A stretch of DNA of 64,000 nt. Source: Candidatus Anammoxibacter sp. GTDB lineage: Bacteria > Planctomycetota > Brocadiia > Brocadiales > Anammoxibacteraceae. The DNA is taken from positions 62,001 through 126,000 of the forward strand of contig JAIQZO010000056.1 in assembly GCA_021777055.1 (NCBI GenBank), given 5' to 3'. Under the pieces are notes generated by a model that saw only the letters and a list, made by a program, of their open reading frames with translations, was not told where the DNA came from and did not search any database. Shown here piece by piece: positions 36,709-45,992 of this stretch. How positions within the stretch are numbered: position 1 is the stretch's first letter; each line of letters starts with the position of its first letter. The translations under genes and the position numbers were made by a program.

Positions 36709-36978
36709 TTATCTCCTAATCTTCAATTTCGTAACCAGTGCAGTGTATCTCTCTTTATCTTGTCTGTTTAAATATTTTAACAAAGCATTCCTTTTTCCCA
36801 CCAGCATTATCAAACCTCTTCTAGAGCTATGGTCCTTCTTGTTTACCTTTAAATGTTCTGTTATGTTCTTGATTTTCTCTGTAATGATACCTACCTGCAC
36901 TTCCGGTGAACCAGTATCCGTCTCATGTGTCCTTAATTCCTGTATAGTATTCTGCTTTACCTCTTTATCTAATCGCAA
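36709..36978 (-). CDS. rpsO: 30S ribosomal protein S15
   Basis: 89 residues, normal S15 length. HETDTGSPEVQVGIITEKI and HLKVNKKDHSSRRGLIMLVGKRNALLKYL are the family landmarks. It binds 16S rRNA in the platform. Conserved pairing with pnp downstream. It probably has the promoter of this two-gene operon immediately upstream. Confidence 0.97.
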   Translation of the reverse strand: MRLDKEVKQNTIQELRTHETDTGSPEVQVGIITEKIKNITEHLKVNKKDHSSRRGLIMLVGKRNALLKYLNRQDKERYTALVTKLKIRR

Positions 36979-37009
36979 TTCTCACCTCACTCCTTTACAA
37001 ACCCATTAA

Positions 37010-37617
37010 ATAATTCGTTATATATAAAAACCCTTTAAAATTCTAATTGTAAAACAAAAATATTTTTTTAAATTCTCATTATAGCAAAAGTTATTAAAAT
37101 AACAAAATATTATTTAAAGAGGCTTTTTTACCCATTTTTGTGTATTTTTATTTGGTTTTGTAACGCTAGTTTAGTTCTATATTTGTTATGACTTATACTA
37201 GGTTAGACTTTTACCCTATTTCATCTAATTTAATATGTTTTTATTCTCAGGTACGGTGCAAATACGGAGCAGAATTTCAGGAAGGTGAGAAATGAATAAC
37301 AGAGAAATAATTAAGACAACTCAAATGGATTAAAGAATTGATAAGTTTATACAAACTTACGTATTTTAGTTGAAAGACAAGGGTTATTTATAGTGTTAGT
37401 AGTTATGGTTGAATTTTTAGCGTTAGGGGAAAGGTCTAAATTTTTCCACAACGAATGTATACTTAAATGAGATGTGGGGTTGGGTATGGGCACCTTTCAT
37501 TTGAGGTAGCGTTATATATATGACTCAGTTGATTTATTTCATTTTACAAAAACTGCGAGTCGTAAGCTGTTACTATTACTATGTTGTCGTTGTCATTTTT
37601 TAAGTTCTTCAAAGTAG
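37010..37617. other. Non-coding stretch upstream of rpsO
   Basis: 608 bases with no gene recognised. It contains the rpsO promoter on its left side and, toward the right, the decayed 5' part of the transposase relic, of which I can follow only the portion from about 37618. Confidence 0.4.
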
Positions 37618-38015
37618 AGCAAGAAGGCATTAAAGTATATCCTAACGTATAATCTAAAGACAGTAAAATGCTATTTACTCAGAGAGTCATTTCAAAAGTT
37701 TTGGGAGTATAAATCCGCATATTGGGCAAAGAAGTTAAAGAAGTTTTGAAGAGAGGAACCTTTGTCGCAATGCATTTAAGAATGGAACCTATCAAAAAAG
37801 TAGCAAATATGTTAAGGTGTCATGAAGTACTGATATTAAACTGGTTTTCAACAAAAAACAGATTATCAAACGAAGTGGTAGAGGGGTTTAATTGGAAGGC
37901 AAAACTCACTATAAAAAAATCATATGGGTTTAAATCATTTAAAGTGGCACAACTAGCATTATATCATGTGCGTGAGGATTTGCTGGAAACAGAGGCCACA
38001 CCCACATTTACCTAA
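37618..38015 (+). pseudogene. ISL3-family transposase relic (C-terminal part, frameshifted)
   Basis: Two frames together reconstruct the end of an ISL3-type transposase. The first (about 37627-37746) reads TYNLKTVKCYLLRESFQKFW and EYKSAYWAKK before a stop. The second (37722-38015) reads LRMEPIKKVANMLRCHEVLI, LNWFSTKNRLSNEVVEGFNW and KAKLTIKKSYGFKSFKVAQL. The break lies near 37740. The N-terminal two thirds, including the catalytic Asp residues, are missing, and no terminal inverted repeats are evident. Confidence 0.8.
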
Positions 38016-38072
38016 CAAAGCCATTTCCTTTTTTACTTTCTATTGGTCAAAATATGATTTTTCAAAAACTAA

Positions 38073-38441
38073 TTACCCACCAGCACATTTAACTTTGTAA
38101 CCAATCTTACCTAATTCGTTTTCCAGCAAAACCCTGTGGTCCCCCTGAATCTCAATGATGCCATCTTTTAAACTGCCACCGCTCCCACATTTTTGCTTAA
38201 TGGATTTCGCAAGTTTTTTTAGTTTCTCATTATCCAACGGTAATCCAGTTATCAAAGTTACCCCTTTTCCTTTTCGACCCTTTGTTTCCCTCATTAGCTT
38301 GACAACACCATCGCACTTAGGGATCGATTGTTTTTTCTGGCAAATACATTGCAACGTAGGTTTATTACAGCCGGGACACATTTTGCCAAACTCAGTGGAG
38401 TAAACTATGCCGGTATCTTTATTTGGAGCTTTAATAGACAT
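38073..38441 (-). CDS. yciH: SUI1/YciH-type translation initiation factor-like protein
   Basis: 122 residues. The N-terminus has four cysteines (MCPGCNKPTLQCICQKK) that may bind zinc. The SUI1/eIF1 fold follows: GVTLITGLPLDNEKLKKLAK, KQKCGSGGSLKDGIIEIQGD and HRVLLENELGKIGYKVKCAG. The GSGGSLKDGxIEIQGD motif is nearly invariant. YciH in E. coli influences start-site fidelity under stress. It stands alone between the transposase relic and a repeat. Confidence 0.93.
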   Translation of the reverse strand: MSIKAPNKDTGIVYSTEFGKMCPGCNKPTLQCICQKKQSIPKCDGVVKLMRETKGRKGKGVTLITGLPLDNEKLKKLAKSIKQKCGSGGSLKDGIIEIQGDHRVLLENELGKIGYKVKCAGG

Positions 38442-38540
38442 ATTTCATACCAAATTTCTTTGCTTAACGCACCCATCAAAGGGACAACCCCCGCTACTCA
38501 AAAACCTTTACAGTTTTTGAGGGTAAAGTCTCTTCTCCTA

Positions 38541-38600
38541 TACCTTTTTGTAATTTTTATAGATACAGAATTCAGGAGTCAGAATAATTGAGGAAATCAC
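38541..38600. repeat. Partial copy of the dispersed element (copy C)
   Basis: Shows only the left end: CTTTTTGTAATTTTTATAGA followed by TACAGAATTCAGGAGTCAGA (to about 38584). The inverted right half and the GCGGC end are absent, so it is a truncated or decayed copy. Confidence 0.6.
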
Positions 38601-38713
38601 TATTTCATAACATTCAACGATAGCAAAAATATGTATCGTTAAATACTATATTTCTAATCACTTGCAGTATATACTGTATGACAAGGATTAGAATCTACCA
38701 CCATTATTAGTCC

Positions 38714-39118
38714 TTATCGACCGCCGCGCCCTCGTCCACCTCTGCCACCACCTTGTCCTCTTTTACCACCACGGTATCCTCCACTACCACCACCGTACCC
38801 ACCTTTTCCACCACCATATCCACCCTTTCCACTTCCGTATCCACCACCACCGTATCCACCACTACTACCAAAACTTTCAGTGAGGGGGAGAGCCTCATTA
38901 ACGTTAACAACTTTTCCTTTTAATTCTTTACCATTCAGACCATCAATTACAGCCTGCCCTTCAGCTTTAGAAGCCATCTCTGCAGATCCAAATCCCTTTG
39001 ATTGACCATTTAGGTCTTTGTTAATTGTTACTGAAGCAACCTTTCCGAATTGTTCTAAAGCCAGCCGTAAGTCCTCCTCTGTAACATCATGTGACAAGTT
39101 TCTTACATAGATTTTCAT
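38714..39118 (-). CDS. Glycine-rich RNA-binding protein (single RRM)
   Basis: 134 residues. One RRM (1-78) with RNP2 IYVRNL and RNP1-like KGFGSAEM; the usual aromatic at one RNP1 position is replaced (GSAEM for GFVEM/ATVEF). The C-terminal 50 residues are Gly/Tyr/Arg repeats (GGYGGG, GGYRGG, GGRGGR), like cold-induced RNA chaperones of cyanobacteria and plants. It probably binds single-stranded RNA and may be cold-regulated. Confidence 0.92.
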   Translation of the reverse strand: MKIYVRNLSHDVTEEDLRLALEQFGKVASVTINKDLNGQSKGFGSAEMASKAEGQAVIDGLNGKELKGKVVNVNEALPLTESFGSSGGYGGGGYGSGKGGYGGGKGGYGGGSGGYRGGKRGQGGGRGGRGRGGR

Positions 39119-39175
39119 TCTAATTTCCTTTTGTAATAAATTATTAATTTGTAAGGCAAATACAACTATTTTTTA

Positions 39176-41203
39176 CTACAGGCTAAGCCCTAATTTAAAC
39201 CCTTCATGTACGGCATTTAATGCTGTTTCCACTTTATGACAGTCTCCCACAGGGTATACTTCTTTGAATTTGCCATCCAACTGTTTTGCAAACGAATCGT
39301 TTGGTTTGTAGCCTGAAGCAATTATTACGGTGTCTGCCTTAATCGACTCTTCTTTTCCATTAAATTCAAAGACCACCGCACTTTTGCAGCGTCCATGAGT
39401 ATCTGAATCAAGTTCTCTTATCTCTAACACTTTAACACTGTTTCGGCTTTTTATTTTAGCATCGTCAATCTCTTTTAAAATGACCCATTTCGTAGACTTA
39501 CCAAAACCTCCACCCAGTTTTTTCTTCATCTCCAAAACAGTTACATTTTTAGGACCATGGGAAATGTGCTCAATCAAGTCGTTTTTATCTATTATTTCAT
39601 TTTTAAGGAGAAAACAAGCTACGTCCGGTGGCATTGCCCCCTTTTTAGCTATCTCCAATGCAACCTCACAACCGATTGTTCCACCACCGATAATAACAAC
39701 ATCCTGCCCAACCTTTGCCTTACCGTCAAGCACATCGCATGCAAGGATTACATTTTTACCTTCTATTCCTTTTATTGGTGGCATAACTGGTTCCGCACCC
39801 ACCGCTATAATAACCGCATCAGGATTCTCCATTGCGATTGTCTGCTCGTCTACCTCTTTATTTAATGTAATTTTGACATTAAGTTTTCTTATCTGAGTTT
39901 CAAGATAGGTTATTACATTTTTAATCTCGCCCCTACCGTATGGTATGTATGCATACCACAGTTGACCACCCAAACGGCTCCGTTTTTCAAACAAAGAGAC
40001 CTGATGTCCACGCAGTGCAGCAACCCTAGCGGCTTCCATACCTGCCGGTCCTCCGCCCACAATAACTATCTTTTTCTTCTCTTTCGCCTCAGTAATCTTA
40101 TGCTCAATCTCCATACCCGCCTGCGCATTATATATACACCCCACATGTTTAAAATTAAGCAAGGAGTCAAAACAGCCCTGATTGCAGGCAATGCATTTAC
40201 GTATATCATTATTCTCACCGCGCATATATTTCTGCGGCATGTAAGGGTCTACAATTAAAGGACGGCCAATTGATACCATGTCGGCCTGACGGTTATTAAT
40301 TATTTCATCTGCAATATCAAGGTCATTTATCCTTACACCTCCCATGACGGGCACGTTAACACAATTCTTTACCTCCTCTGCAAGAAAGATATATGCAGAT
40401 CTGGGAATTGACATCACTAAAATCGGGGTGGGACTTTCGTGCCATCCCGGAGAGACATTAAATGCGTCAACCCCTGCATCCTCAAGAATCCTGGCAATCT
40501 CAACACTCTCTTTTATCTTTAATCCACCGTCAATAAAATCATCACCTGACAATCTAAAGATTACTGGAAACGAAGCGCCTGCACCCTCCTTTATCGCCTG
40601 AACCAACTCTTTGGCAAAGTTTGCTCTGTTTTCAACACTACCGCCATATTTGTCCGTCCTTTTGTTTGATTCCGGCGAAAGAAACTGGTTAACCAGATAT
40701 CCCATACCGCCATGAATCTCTACGGCATCAAATCCCGCCTTTTTTATGCGTAGTGTGGCATCCACATATGTCTTTATCACATCTTTAATCTCGTCCTCTG
40801 TAAGAGGATGGGGAGCTTCTTTAATAAGGGCATGGGGGATGTCTGATGCAGAGACAGATTCTGATTTTGAGAAGAATCTGGCAGCACTCCGGCCGCCATG
40901 AAGTATTTGCGCTGCAACCTTTACGTCATATTTATGCATGGTATCCGCAAACATCTTTAACCCGGGAATAAGCTTATCATCGTCAAGGGCAACAATACTC
41001 TTCCAAACCCTACCGCGCATCTCCGGATAACATCCGCCTATAACAATAAGACCCACACCGCCACGTGCGCGTTCTTCATAAAATGCTATGAATTTATCAT
41101 CGATAGTTCCATCGTTTGTAAAACCCAGGTCCATAGCAGACATGGCAATCCTGTTCTTTAACCTTAGACTTCCAATGCAGTTTTCGTCAAATAGTATACT
41201 CAT
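39176..41203 (-). CDS. FMN/4Fe-4S/FAD oxidoreductase of the 2,4-dienoyl-CoA reductase (FadH) family
   Basis: 675 residues, full FadH length. An old-yellow-enzyme barrel (1-335; AAQILHGGRSAARFFSKSES, DAVEIHGGMGYLVNQFLSPE, NKRTDKYGGSVENRANFAKE) is followed by the cluster motif C-x2-C-x3-C-x11-C (CIACNQGCFDSLLNF...GC, about 343-362) and an FAD/NAD(P)H part with GGGPAGMEAARVAALRG and IIGGGTIGCEVALEIAKKG. Such enzymes reduce enoyl or dienoyl thioesters or other activated double bonds. It is the last gene in the minus-strand block with two ketosynthase homologues and a radical SAM protein, 226 bases after the second ketosynthase. Action on a lipid intermediate is inference. Confidence 0.88.
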   Translation of the reverse strand: MSILFDENCIGSLRLKNRIAMSAMDLGFTNDGTIDDKFIAFYEERARGGVGLIVIGGCYPEMRGRVWKSIVALDDDKLIPGLKMFADTMHKYDVKVAAQILHGGRSAARFFSKSESVSASDIPHALIKEAPHPLTEDEIKDVIKTYVDATLRIKKAGFDAVEIHGGMGYLVNQFLSPESNKRTDKYGGSVENRANFAKELVQAIKEGAGASFPVIFRLSGDDFIDGGLKIKESVEIARILEDAGVDAFNVSPGWHESPTPILVMSIPRSAYIFLAEEVKNCVNVPVMGGVRINDLDIADEIINNRQADMVSIGRPLIVDPYMPQKYMRGENNDIRKCIACNQGCFDSLLNFKHVGCIYNAQAGMEIEHKITEAKEKKKIVIVGGGPAGMEAARVAALRGHQVSLFEKRSRLGGQLWYAYIPYGRGEIKNVITYLETQIRKLNVKITLNKEVDEQTIAMENPDAVIIAVGAEPVMPPIKGIEGKNVILACDVLDGKAKVGQDVVIIGGGTIGCEVALEIAKKGAMPPDVACFLLKNEIIDKNDLIEHISHGPKNVTVLEMKKKLGGGFGKSTKWVILKEIDDAKIKSRNSVKVLEIRELDSDTHGRCKSAVVFEFNGKEESIKADTVIIASGYKPNDSFAKQLDGKFKEVYPVGDCHKVETALNAVHEGFKLGLSL

Positions 41204-41429
41204 AAAAAATATGTGGTTTTAAAAAAGAAAATATCCAGGCTGTAAGTTTATACATATTAACACAAAAAAAGAGTGTTTAGAAAACTTTTCGTACTAAACT
41301 TTAACACTGATTAGAAAATGGAATTAACTTTGACGTGAAACCTTAAATAATACCTGCGGATTATTAATCAAAAATTACAATTTATTTCAAGAAAAACAAC
41401 TTGTTGCCAGACAATAACATTTTCACCAT

Positions 41430-42671
41430 TTACTCTGCCTTTTTTAAGAGTAGGCTAGAGTTATTGCCCAAATAATCAAACGAATTAATCATAGCAAACT
41501 CACCGGAATGTTTTGCTGTTCCATCAACCGCAAGTTTCAAGTTGCACAATGGATCCTCTTCCTGAAAATTAATAACGGGAGGGATATTACCTGTCTTGAG
41601 CGACATAGCCGCACCAACCGTTTGGGCCGCTCCTGCCGCACCATAACACTCTCCCACAGAAGACTTAATAGCATTAACTATAGGAACACTCTTGTCCACA
41701 CAAGAAAACAGGTTTTTAATGGCCTTTGCCTCTATCATATCAAGTTCTACTGACGAATTTGCATTTGCACTTATAAAATGAACATCTTTCAAGTCAGCAC
41801 CTGCATCCTTTACCGCCAGACTCATGGCTGCTTCCGCTTTTTTTATCTTTCTATCTGTGGTAAAAGTACTGTTTGCACCAAGGGTCGTGCCATAGCCCAC
41901 CACCTCACAATAAACCGGTACTCCCCTCTCTTTTGCATGATCATACTCCTCCAGTAACAGCAAATAGCTTCCCTCTCCTAAAACAAACCCGTTTCTCCGT
42001 TTATCAAACGGGATGCTTGCCTCCACAGAACCGCCATTAGATACAGATAGCTGATTTCGCAGATAAAAGATCATATATAAATCTATGGACAAATGCTCTA
42101 CACCACCAGCAACAACAGCTTTTGCTCTTCCGTCTTGTATCATATTAAAAGCATTCCCAATTGCATCTGCACTTGATGTAAATCCGGCAGAAATAGTACG
42201 GGCAAAAGCCTTGGTAGTAAAAGAGACAGAAGCGTGATTTATAGATGAATTAAGGGCAACATCATATGACTTCATAGGGGAGAGTTCTGCTGGACCTTTT
42301 CTGATAATATCGTAAAAATAATCTGTGGTCTCTGCGAAATTCCCCAATGAGGAACCCACAATTAGTCCTGTTTGATTAAACAACTCTTCATCATTTTCCG
42401 GAAAAGAAGAATCCGAAAGTGCCATCTTTGTCGCGGAAGAGAGAAACTTCGTTCCGCTATTCAAATACCTAAGCCCTTTTTTCCCGATAAATTCCTCCGG
42501 ACCAAAATCCAGGATCTCCGCTCCAAGCTTTGATTTATATTCTGAGGTATCAAAACCTTCAATAGGTTTTATCCCGGATTTGCCATCCAAAAGATTTTCC
42601 CAGAAATTTTTTACCCCGATACCCATGGGTGAAACCACCCCAATACCTGTTACAACTACCCGTTTTTTCAT
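41430..42671 (-). CDS. Ketosynthase-like protein lacking the catalytic triad (chain-length-factor-like)
   Basis: 413 residues with the FabF fold throughout (KRVVVTGIGVVSPMGIGVKN at the start, FDKRRNGFVLGEGSYLLLLE in the middle). The three catalytic positions are all replaced: the nucleophile region reads SAGFTSSADAIG with Phe164 where the active neighbour has Cys, the first His site reads ISANANSS (Asn303), and the second KSSVGECYGAAGA (Glu341). The Lys of the last motif is kept. The frame is intact, so this is not a random pseudogene; the pattern is that of chain-length factors that pair with an active ketosynthase. The active partner is 167 bases upstream on the same strand. Confidence 0.88.
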   Translation of the reverse strand: MKKRVVVTGIGVVSPMGIGVKNFWENLLDGKSGIKPIEGFDTSEYKSKLGAEILDFGPEEFIGKKGLRYLNSGTKFLSSATKMALSDSSFPENDEELFNQTGLIVGSSLGNFAETTDYFYDIIRKGPAELSPMKSYDVALNSSINHASVSFTTKAFARTISAGFTSSADAIGNAFNMIQDGRAKAVVAGGVEHLSIDLYMIFYLRNQLSVSNGGSVEASIPFDKRRNGFVLGEGSYLLLLEEYDHAKERGVPVYCEVVGYGTTLGANSTFTTDRKIKKAEAAMSLAVKDAGADLKDVHFISANANSSVELDMIEAKAIKNLFSCVDKSVPIVNAIKSSVGECYGAAGAAQTVGAAMSLKTGNIPPVINFQEEDPLCNLKLAVDGTAKHSGEFAMINSFDYLGNNSSLLLKKAE

Positions 42672-42838
42672 TTTCTTCTATATTTGATATACTTTAACTA
42701 GTATAGAAATTGTTATTTTACGTAGTTATATGTGTTCCTCTTGCGTGTTAAAAGAAAAATTGGATTACGCTGATTATGTTTGATTACGCTGAGACAAATC
42801 CATGTAATCTATTTTTTAATCTGTGTAATCATATTTAA

Positions 42839-44047
42839 TCACATCTCTCCGAAAATCAACACCGCATTATTACCACCAAAGGCAAACGAATTATTAATAA
42901 CATTTCTCACCTTTACTTCACGGGCAGTATTTGGGACACAGTCTATTTCACATTCGGGATCAATCGTTGCAAAGTTTATGGTTGGAGGCACAACATTGTT
43001 TCTAATTGCCAGGCATGATACAACTGATTCTATGGCGCTTGCAGCACCCATTGAGTGTCCAATCATTGATTTTACCGAACTACAGGGGATTTTCTTGGCC
43101 CGCTCTTTAAAAACAGTGTGTATTGCAAGGGATTCCGATTTATCATTCAGGGGTGTGCCTGTACCATGAGCACTAATGTAATCAATATCTTCCACTGAAA
43201 GGTTCGCTGTAAGCATGGCATCTTTCATGGCGTTAACCGCACCCTCGCCTTCAGGATGGGGAGCTGTCATATGGAAACCGTCACAACTCAATCCCACACC
43301 TTTAAGCTCTGCATATATATCAGCGTTTCTCTTTATAGCAAAATCCAGACTTTCAAGAATTAAAATTCCAGCCCCTTCTCCTATCAAGAGGCCAGCTCTA
43401 TCTTTATCAAAAGGTCTGCATTTTTCCGGTGCTAATGCCTTAACGTTATGAAAATGTGTATATTCCGTTATATTAATTGTCTCTGAACCGCCCACAACCA
43501 TAACGTCTGCATTACCGCAACTAATCATATCGTATGCCCAGGAGATAGCATGATTACCGGATGAACATGCATTTAACGATACCATTGACGGTCCCGTCAA
43601 ATCAAATACTTCGGAAAGGTAGTTTGTTATGGAATTTGGCGGATAGACAGATACCACATTCGCGTCAAACCCATTTGTCTTCATTGAAAGGTCTTCCTTC
43701 AACAGGCGCTCAAAAGGCACAATCTCCGCCGCAAGCGTACCTAACGCTATACCAAAACGATCTCTATCATATGCATGGGAATCTTGCAGACCACAACTAT
43801 CCAATGCCTCTTTAACCGCAGAGTAGACAAACTTATTTACGTAATTATTTTGTTTATCACTACCAAATCCGGTTTCATCAACAAAGTTCTTTATTTCACA
43901 GGCATAATGGGTCTTATACAACGAAGTATCAAATAAGGTTACTTTTGACGCTGTATCGATACCATTTAAAAATCCACGCCAACTCTTTTCAACTCCGGAA
44001 CCAAGCGCGGTAACCAACCCTAAGCCAGTAACAACTACACGAGACAT
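42839..44047 (-). CDS. Beta-ketoacyl-ACP synthase (FabF-like, active)
   Basis: 402 residues of the KAS II family. The catalytic residues are present: Cys161 in SLNACSSGNHAIS, His294 in ISAHGTGTPLND, and Lys326 and His331 in VKSMIGHSMGAAS. It should condense malonyl-ACP with an acyl primer. It lies 83 bases after the radical SAM gene and 167 before the triad-less homologue. The divergence from housekeeping FabF and the company it keeps suggest a specialised fatty acid or polyketide-like pathway; no ACP, KR or DH gene is in the window. Confidence 0.92.
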   Translation of the reverse strand: MSRVVVTGLGLVTALGSGVEKSWRGFLNGIDTASKVTLFDTSLYKTHYACEIKNFVDETGFGSDKQNNYVNKFVYSAVKEALDSCGLQDSHAYDRDRFGIALGTLAAEIVPFERLLKEDLSMKTNGFDANVVSVYPPNSITNYLSEVFDLTGPSMVSLNACSSGNHAISWAYDMISCGNADVMVVGGSETINITEYTHFHNVKALAPEKCRPFDKDRAGLLIGEGAGILILESLDFAIKRNADIYAELKGVGLSCDGFHMTAPHPEGEGAVNAMKDAMLTANLSVEDIDYISAHGTGTPLNDKSESLAIHTVFKERAKKIPCSSVKSMIGHSMGAASAIESVVSCLAIRNNVVPPTINFATIDPECEIDCVPNTAREVKVRNVINNSFAFGGNNAVLIFGEM

Positions 44048-44130
44048 ATTTTAAGATCCCAATGATGCAACTTAATGTGATAACAAAAATTCTGCAATTA
44101 ACGTGCAGTATGTACCTTCTTTAACAACCT

Positions 44131-45594
44131 TCAACTCACCAAGGCATTCTCCGCCCCACCAAGTTCGCCAGCTTTATATTTTTCCAGTGCGATATCATAC
44201 TCACCTGAATCCCGTAACTCTTTCAAGTTATCAACCAGGTGCATAAAAACCGTTTGCCAATCAAGATTAACCTTAAACCCAAACATCGCGGCGTTATTAT
44301 TGTTCAACACATCTTTTGCGTTCCTGAACCGCTTTCTCAGCACTTCGGTAGAATAAATTTTGTCATAAATATATTCAAAACCGTCTATAAGCTCCTGAAG
44401 TGTCATCTTTTTAAGAATGTACGTCAAATGGGCAGAAGTATAGTATTTCCAGTCATTAGGATAATTATTCCTGAATATTCTACCCTCGCTACTGAACCTG
44501 TTATGCAGATTCGAGTGAATAAACGGACACAATATACCACAGGTCATAATATCAAGGTTTGATTCCAACACAAAGTCCACGGATTCCTTAAACGTCTCAA
44601 ATGTATCATCATCATTCCCAAAAACCATCGTACCCCAAACCGCTATTCCATGCTTTCTGATATTTGCAATGGCATCATAATATTTTTCAATAGATATTCG
44701 GAGATTAACGTTTTTATTCATAACAGCAAGGGTATCTTTATTTACCGACTCTATACCAATAAGCACACCAACGCACCCGCTCTTAACCATATAATCCAAG
44801 ACTTCATCATCTTCATAGATATTAAGAGAGGTAAAACCAAACCAGTTCTGGTATATTCCCCTGTCAACCAAACCTTTAAAAAGCTGCTTCACACGTTCGT
44901 TTGATTTCTTACTATGTCCATAGAAGTTTTCATCTGTCAGTATCAGTCCTCGGAATTTACCTTGAATAGCTTCAAACTCATTCAAAACGTCCTCAACAGG
45001 TCTTTCCCGGTATTTCCTGCCTTGAATAATAGGTACGGAACAAAAATCACAATGAAAAGGACAGCCTGCAGTTGTAATTATACCTGAATATCTATATTTA
45101 TATTTCTCTTTTAGAAAATCTCTGGTTGGTAGAATATCACAATACTTCCCCAGAGGAGTTAATCCACCCTCGTACCTTTTTTTCAGGTTGTTGTTCTCAA
45201 AATCTTTTATAAGATCAGGCCATACAGTAATTCCCTCTTGAATAACAACCGAATCCACATACCTGGAAACCTCTTCCGGGTAACATGTAGCATGTACGCC
45301 TCCCATAACAACCGGAATATCTTTATCTCTGTAAGCCTTTGCAATATCATAAGCTCTTTTTGCTTGGTAGCTTACAGCAGTTATACCCACGAGATCCGCT
45401 TCGGGAAAATTCAACTTACCATCATTTTCATCCAAAACCAAATCCATTGTTTCATCTATAATATCAACGTTCCAATGCGTCGGTGTAATAGCCTTTAAAT
45501 ACCCAAGGTTAACCGGCATCTGATTAAGAACGGAAACGTTTTCTTCTCCTACATTTCCAACTGGATGTGGATTGATCAGGATAAGTTTTCTCAT
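44131..45594 (-). CDS. B12-binding-domain radical SAM protein
   Basis: 487 residues. The N-terminal B12-binding-like Rossmann domain (1-140; INPHPVGNVGEENVSVLNQM, PVNLGYLKAI, VMGGVHATCYPEEV) is followed by a radical SAM domain with the cluster motif C-P-F-H-C-D-F-C (about 179-186, TTAGCPFHCDFCSVP), LTDENFYGHSK and GVLIGIESVNKDTLAVMNKN. The BchE/HpnJ-like group modifies carbon skeletons, including ring formation and methyl transfer. In anammox bacteria such proteins are among the candidates for building cyclobutane rings of ladderanes. It begins the minus-strand block with the ketosynthases. Confidence 0.88.
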   Translation of the reverse strand: MRKLILINPHPVGNVGEENVSVLNQMPVNLGYLKAITPTHWNVDIIDETMDLVLDENDGKLNFPEADLVGITAVSYQAKRAYDIAKAYRDKDIPVVMGGVHATCYPEEVSRYVDSVVIQEGITVWPDLIKDFENNNLKKRYEGGLTPLGKYCDILPTRDFLKEKYKYRYSGIITTAGCPFHCDFCSVPIIQGRKYRERPVEDVLNEFEAIQGKFRGLILTDENFYGHSKKSNERVKQLFKGLVDRGIYQNWFGFTSLNIYEDDEVLDYMVKSGCVGVLIGIESVNKDTLAVMNKNVNLRISIEKYYDAIANIRKHGIAVWGTMVFGNDDDTFETFKESVDFVLESNLDIMTCGILCPFIHSNLHNRFSSEGRIFRNNYPNDWKYYTSAHLTYILKKMTLQELIDGFEYIYDKIYSTEVLRKRFRNAKDVLNNNNAAMFGFKVNLDWQTVFMHLVDNLKELRDSGEYDIALEKYKAGELGGAENALVS

Positions 45595-45992
45595 TTTTCC
45601 CTTTCCCCCTTCTACTATTTTCTTCTAAACTTTTTAGCAAACACGCGTTAAAAAAATAACAAAGACAAATATCCTGTACAAAAAAAAACATGTTAAAATA
45701 ATTTTTTATATACACTGGCTGTCTGCATATTTATATCTACAACCAAATAATATTGTATTTATCAAAGTTTTGGATTCTACTGGCTTTATAACTAATTGTC
45801 AATCATTATTTGTTGCACAGATAGAAAGAGTTACCGCACAAATAATAACCATTAACAAACTCTAAAACAGACGTTAATGCATTTTGGCCAAACTATTTTT
45901 GTTGACCAAAATGCAGAAAAGAGATACCATATAACGCTTGTAACAAATCAAAGTTTTGTTTTTATCTTCATACTAAAAATCGGAGGAAAATT
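45595..45992. other. Divergent intergenic region before rpsU
   Basis: 398 bases without a gene; promoters for the radical SAM block (leftward) and rpsU (rightward) should be here. The hairpin at 45878 is the only clear structure. Confidence 0.45.
45878..45915 (+). promoter_or_regulatory. Hairpin in the rpsU leader
   Basis: TGCATTTTGGCC and GACCAAAATGCA pair over 10-12 positions (one mismatch or wobble) with a 14-base T-rich loop. It ends 77 bases before the rpsU start. It could be a leader structure bound by a ribosomal protein or an operator; no run of T follows, so it is not a terminator. Confidence 0.45.

Noticed and set aside
38707-38910. Val/Asp-rich 67-codon minus-strand frame (VVVDTVVVDTE type)
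   Set aside because: It is an out-of-frame reading of the Gly/Tyr-rich tail of the RRM protein.
41430-42671. Interpretation of the triad-less ketosynthase as a pseudogene
   Set aside because: The frame is complete over 413 codons, structural motifs are kept and the three changes are confined to catalytic positions, which points to a non-catalytic partner rather than decay.
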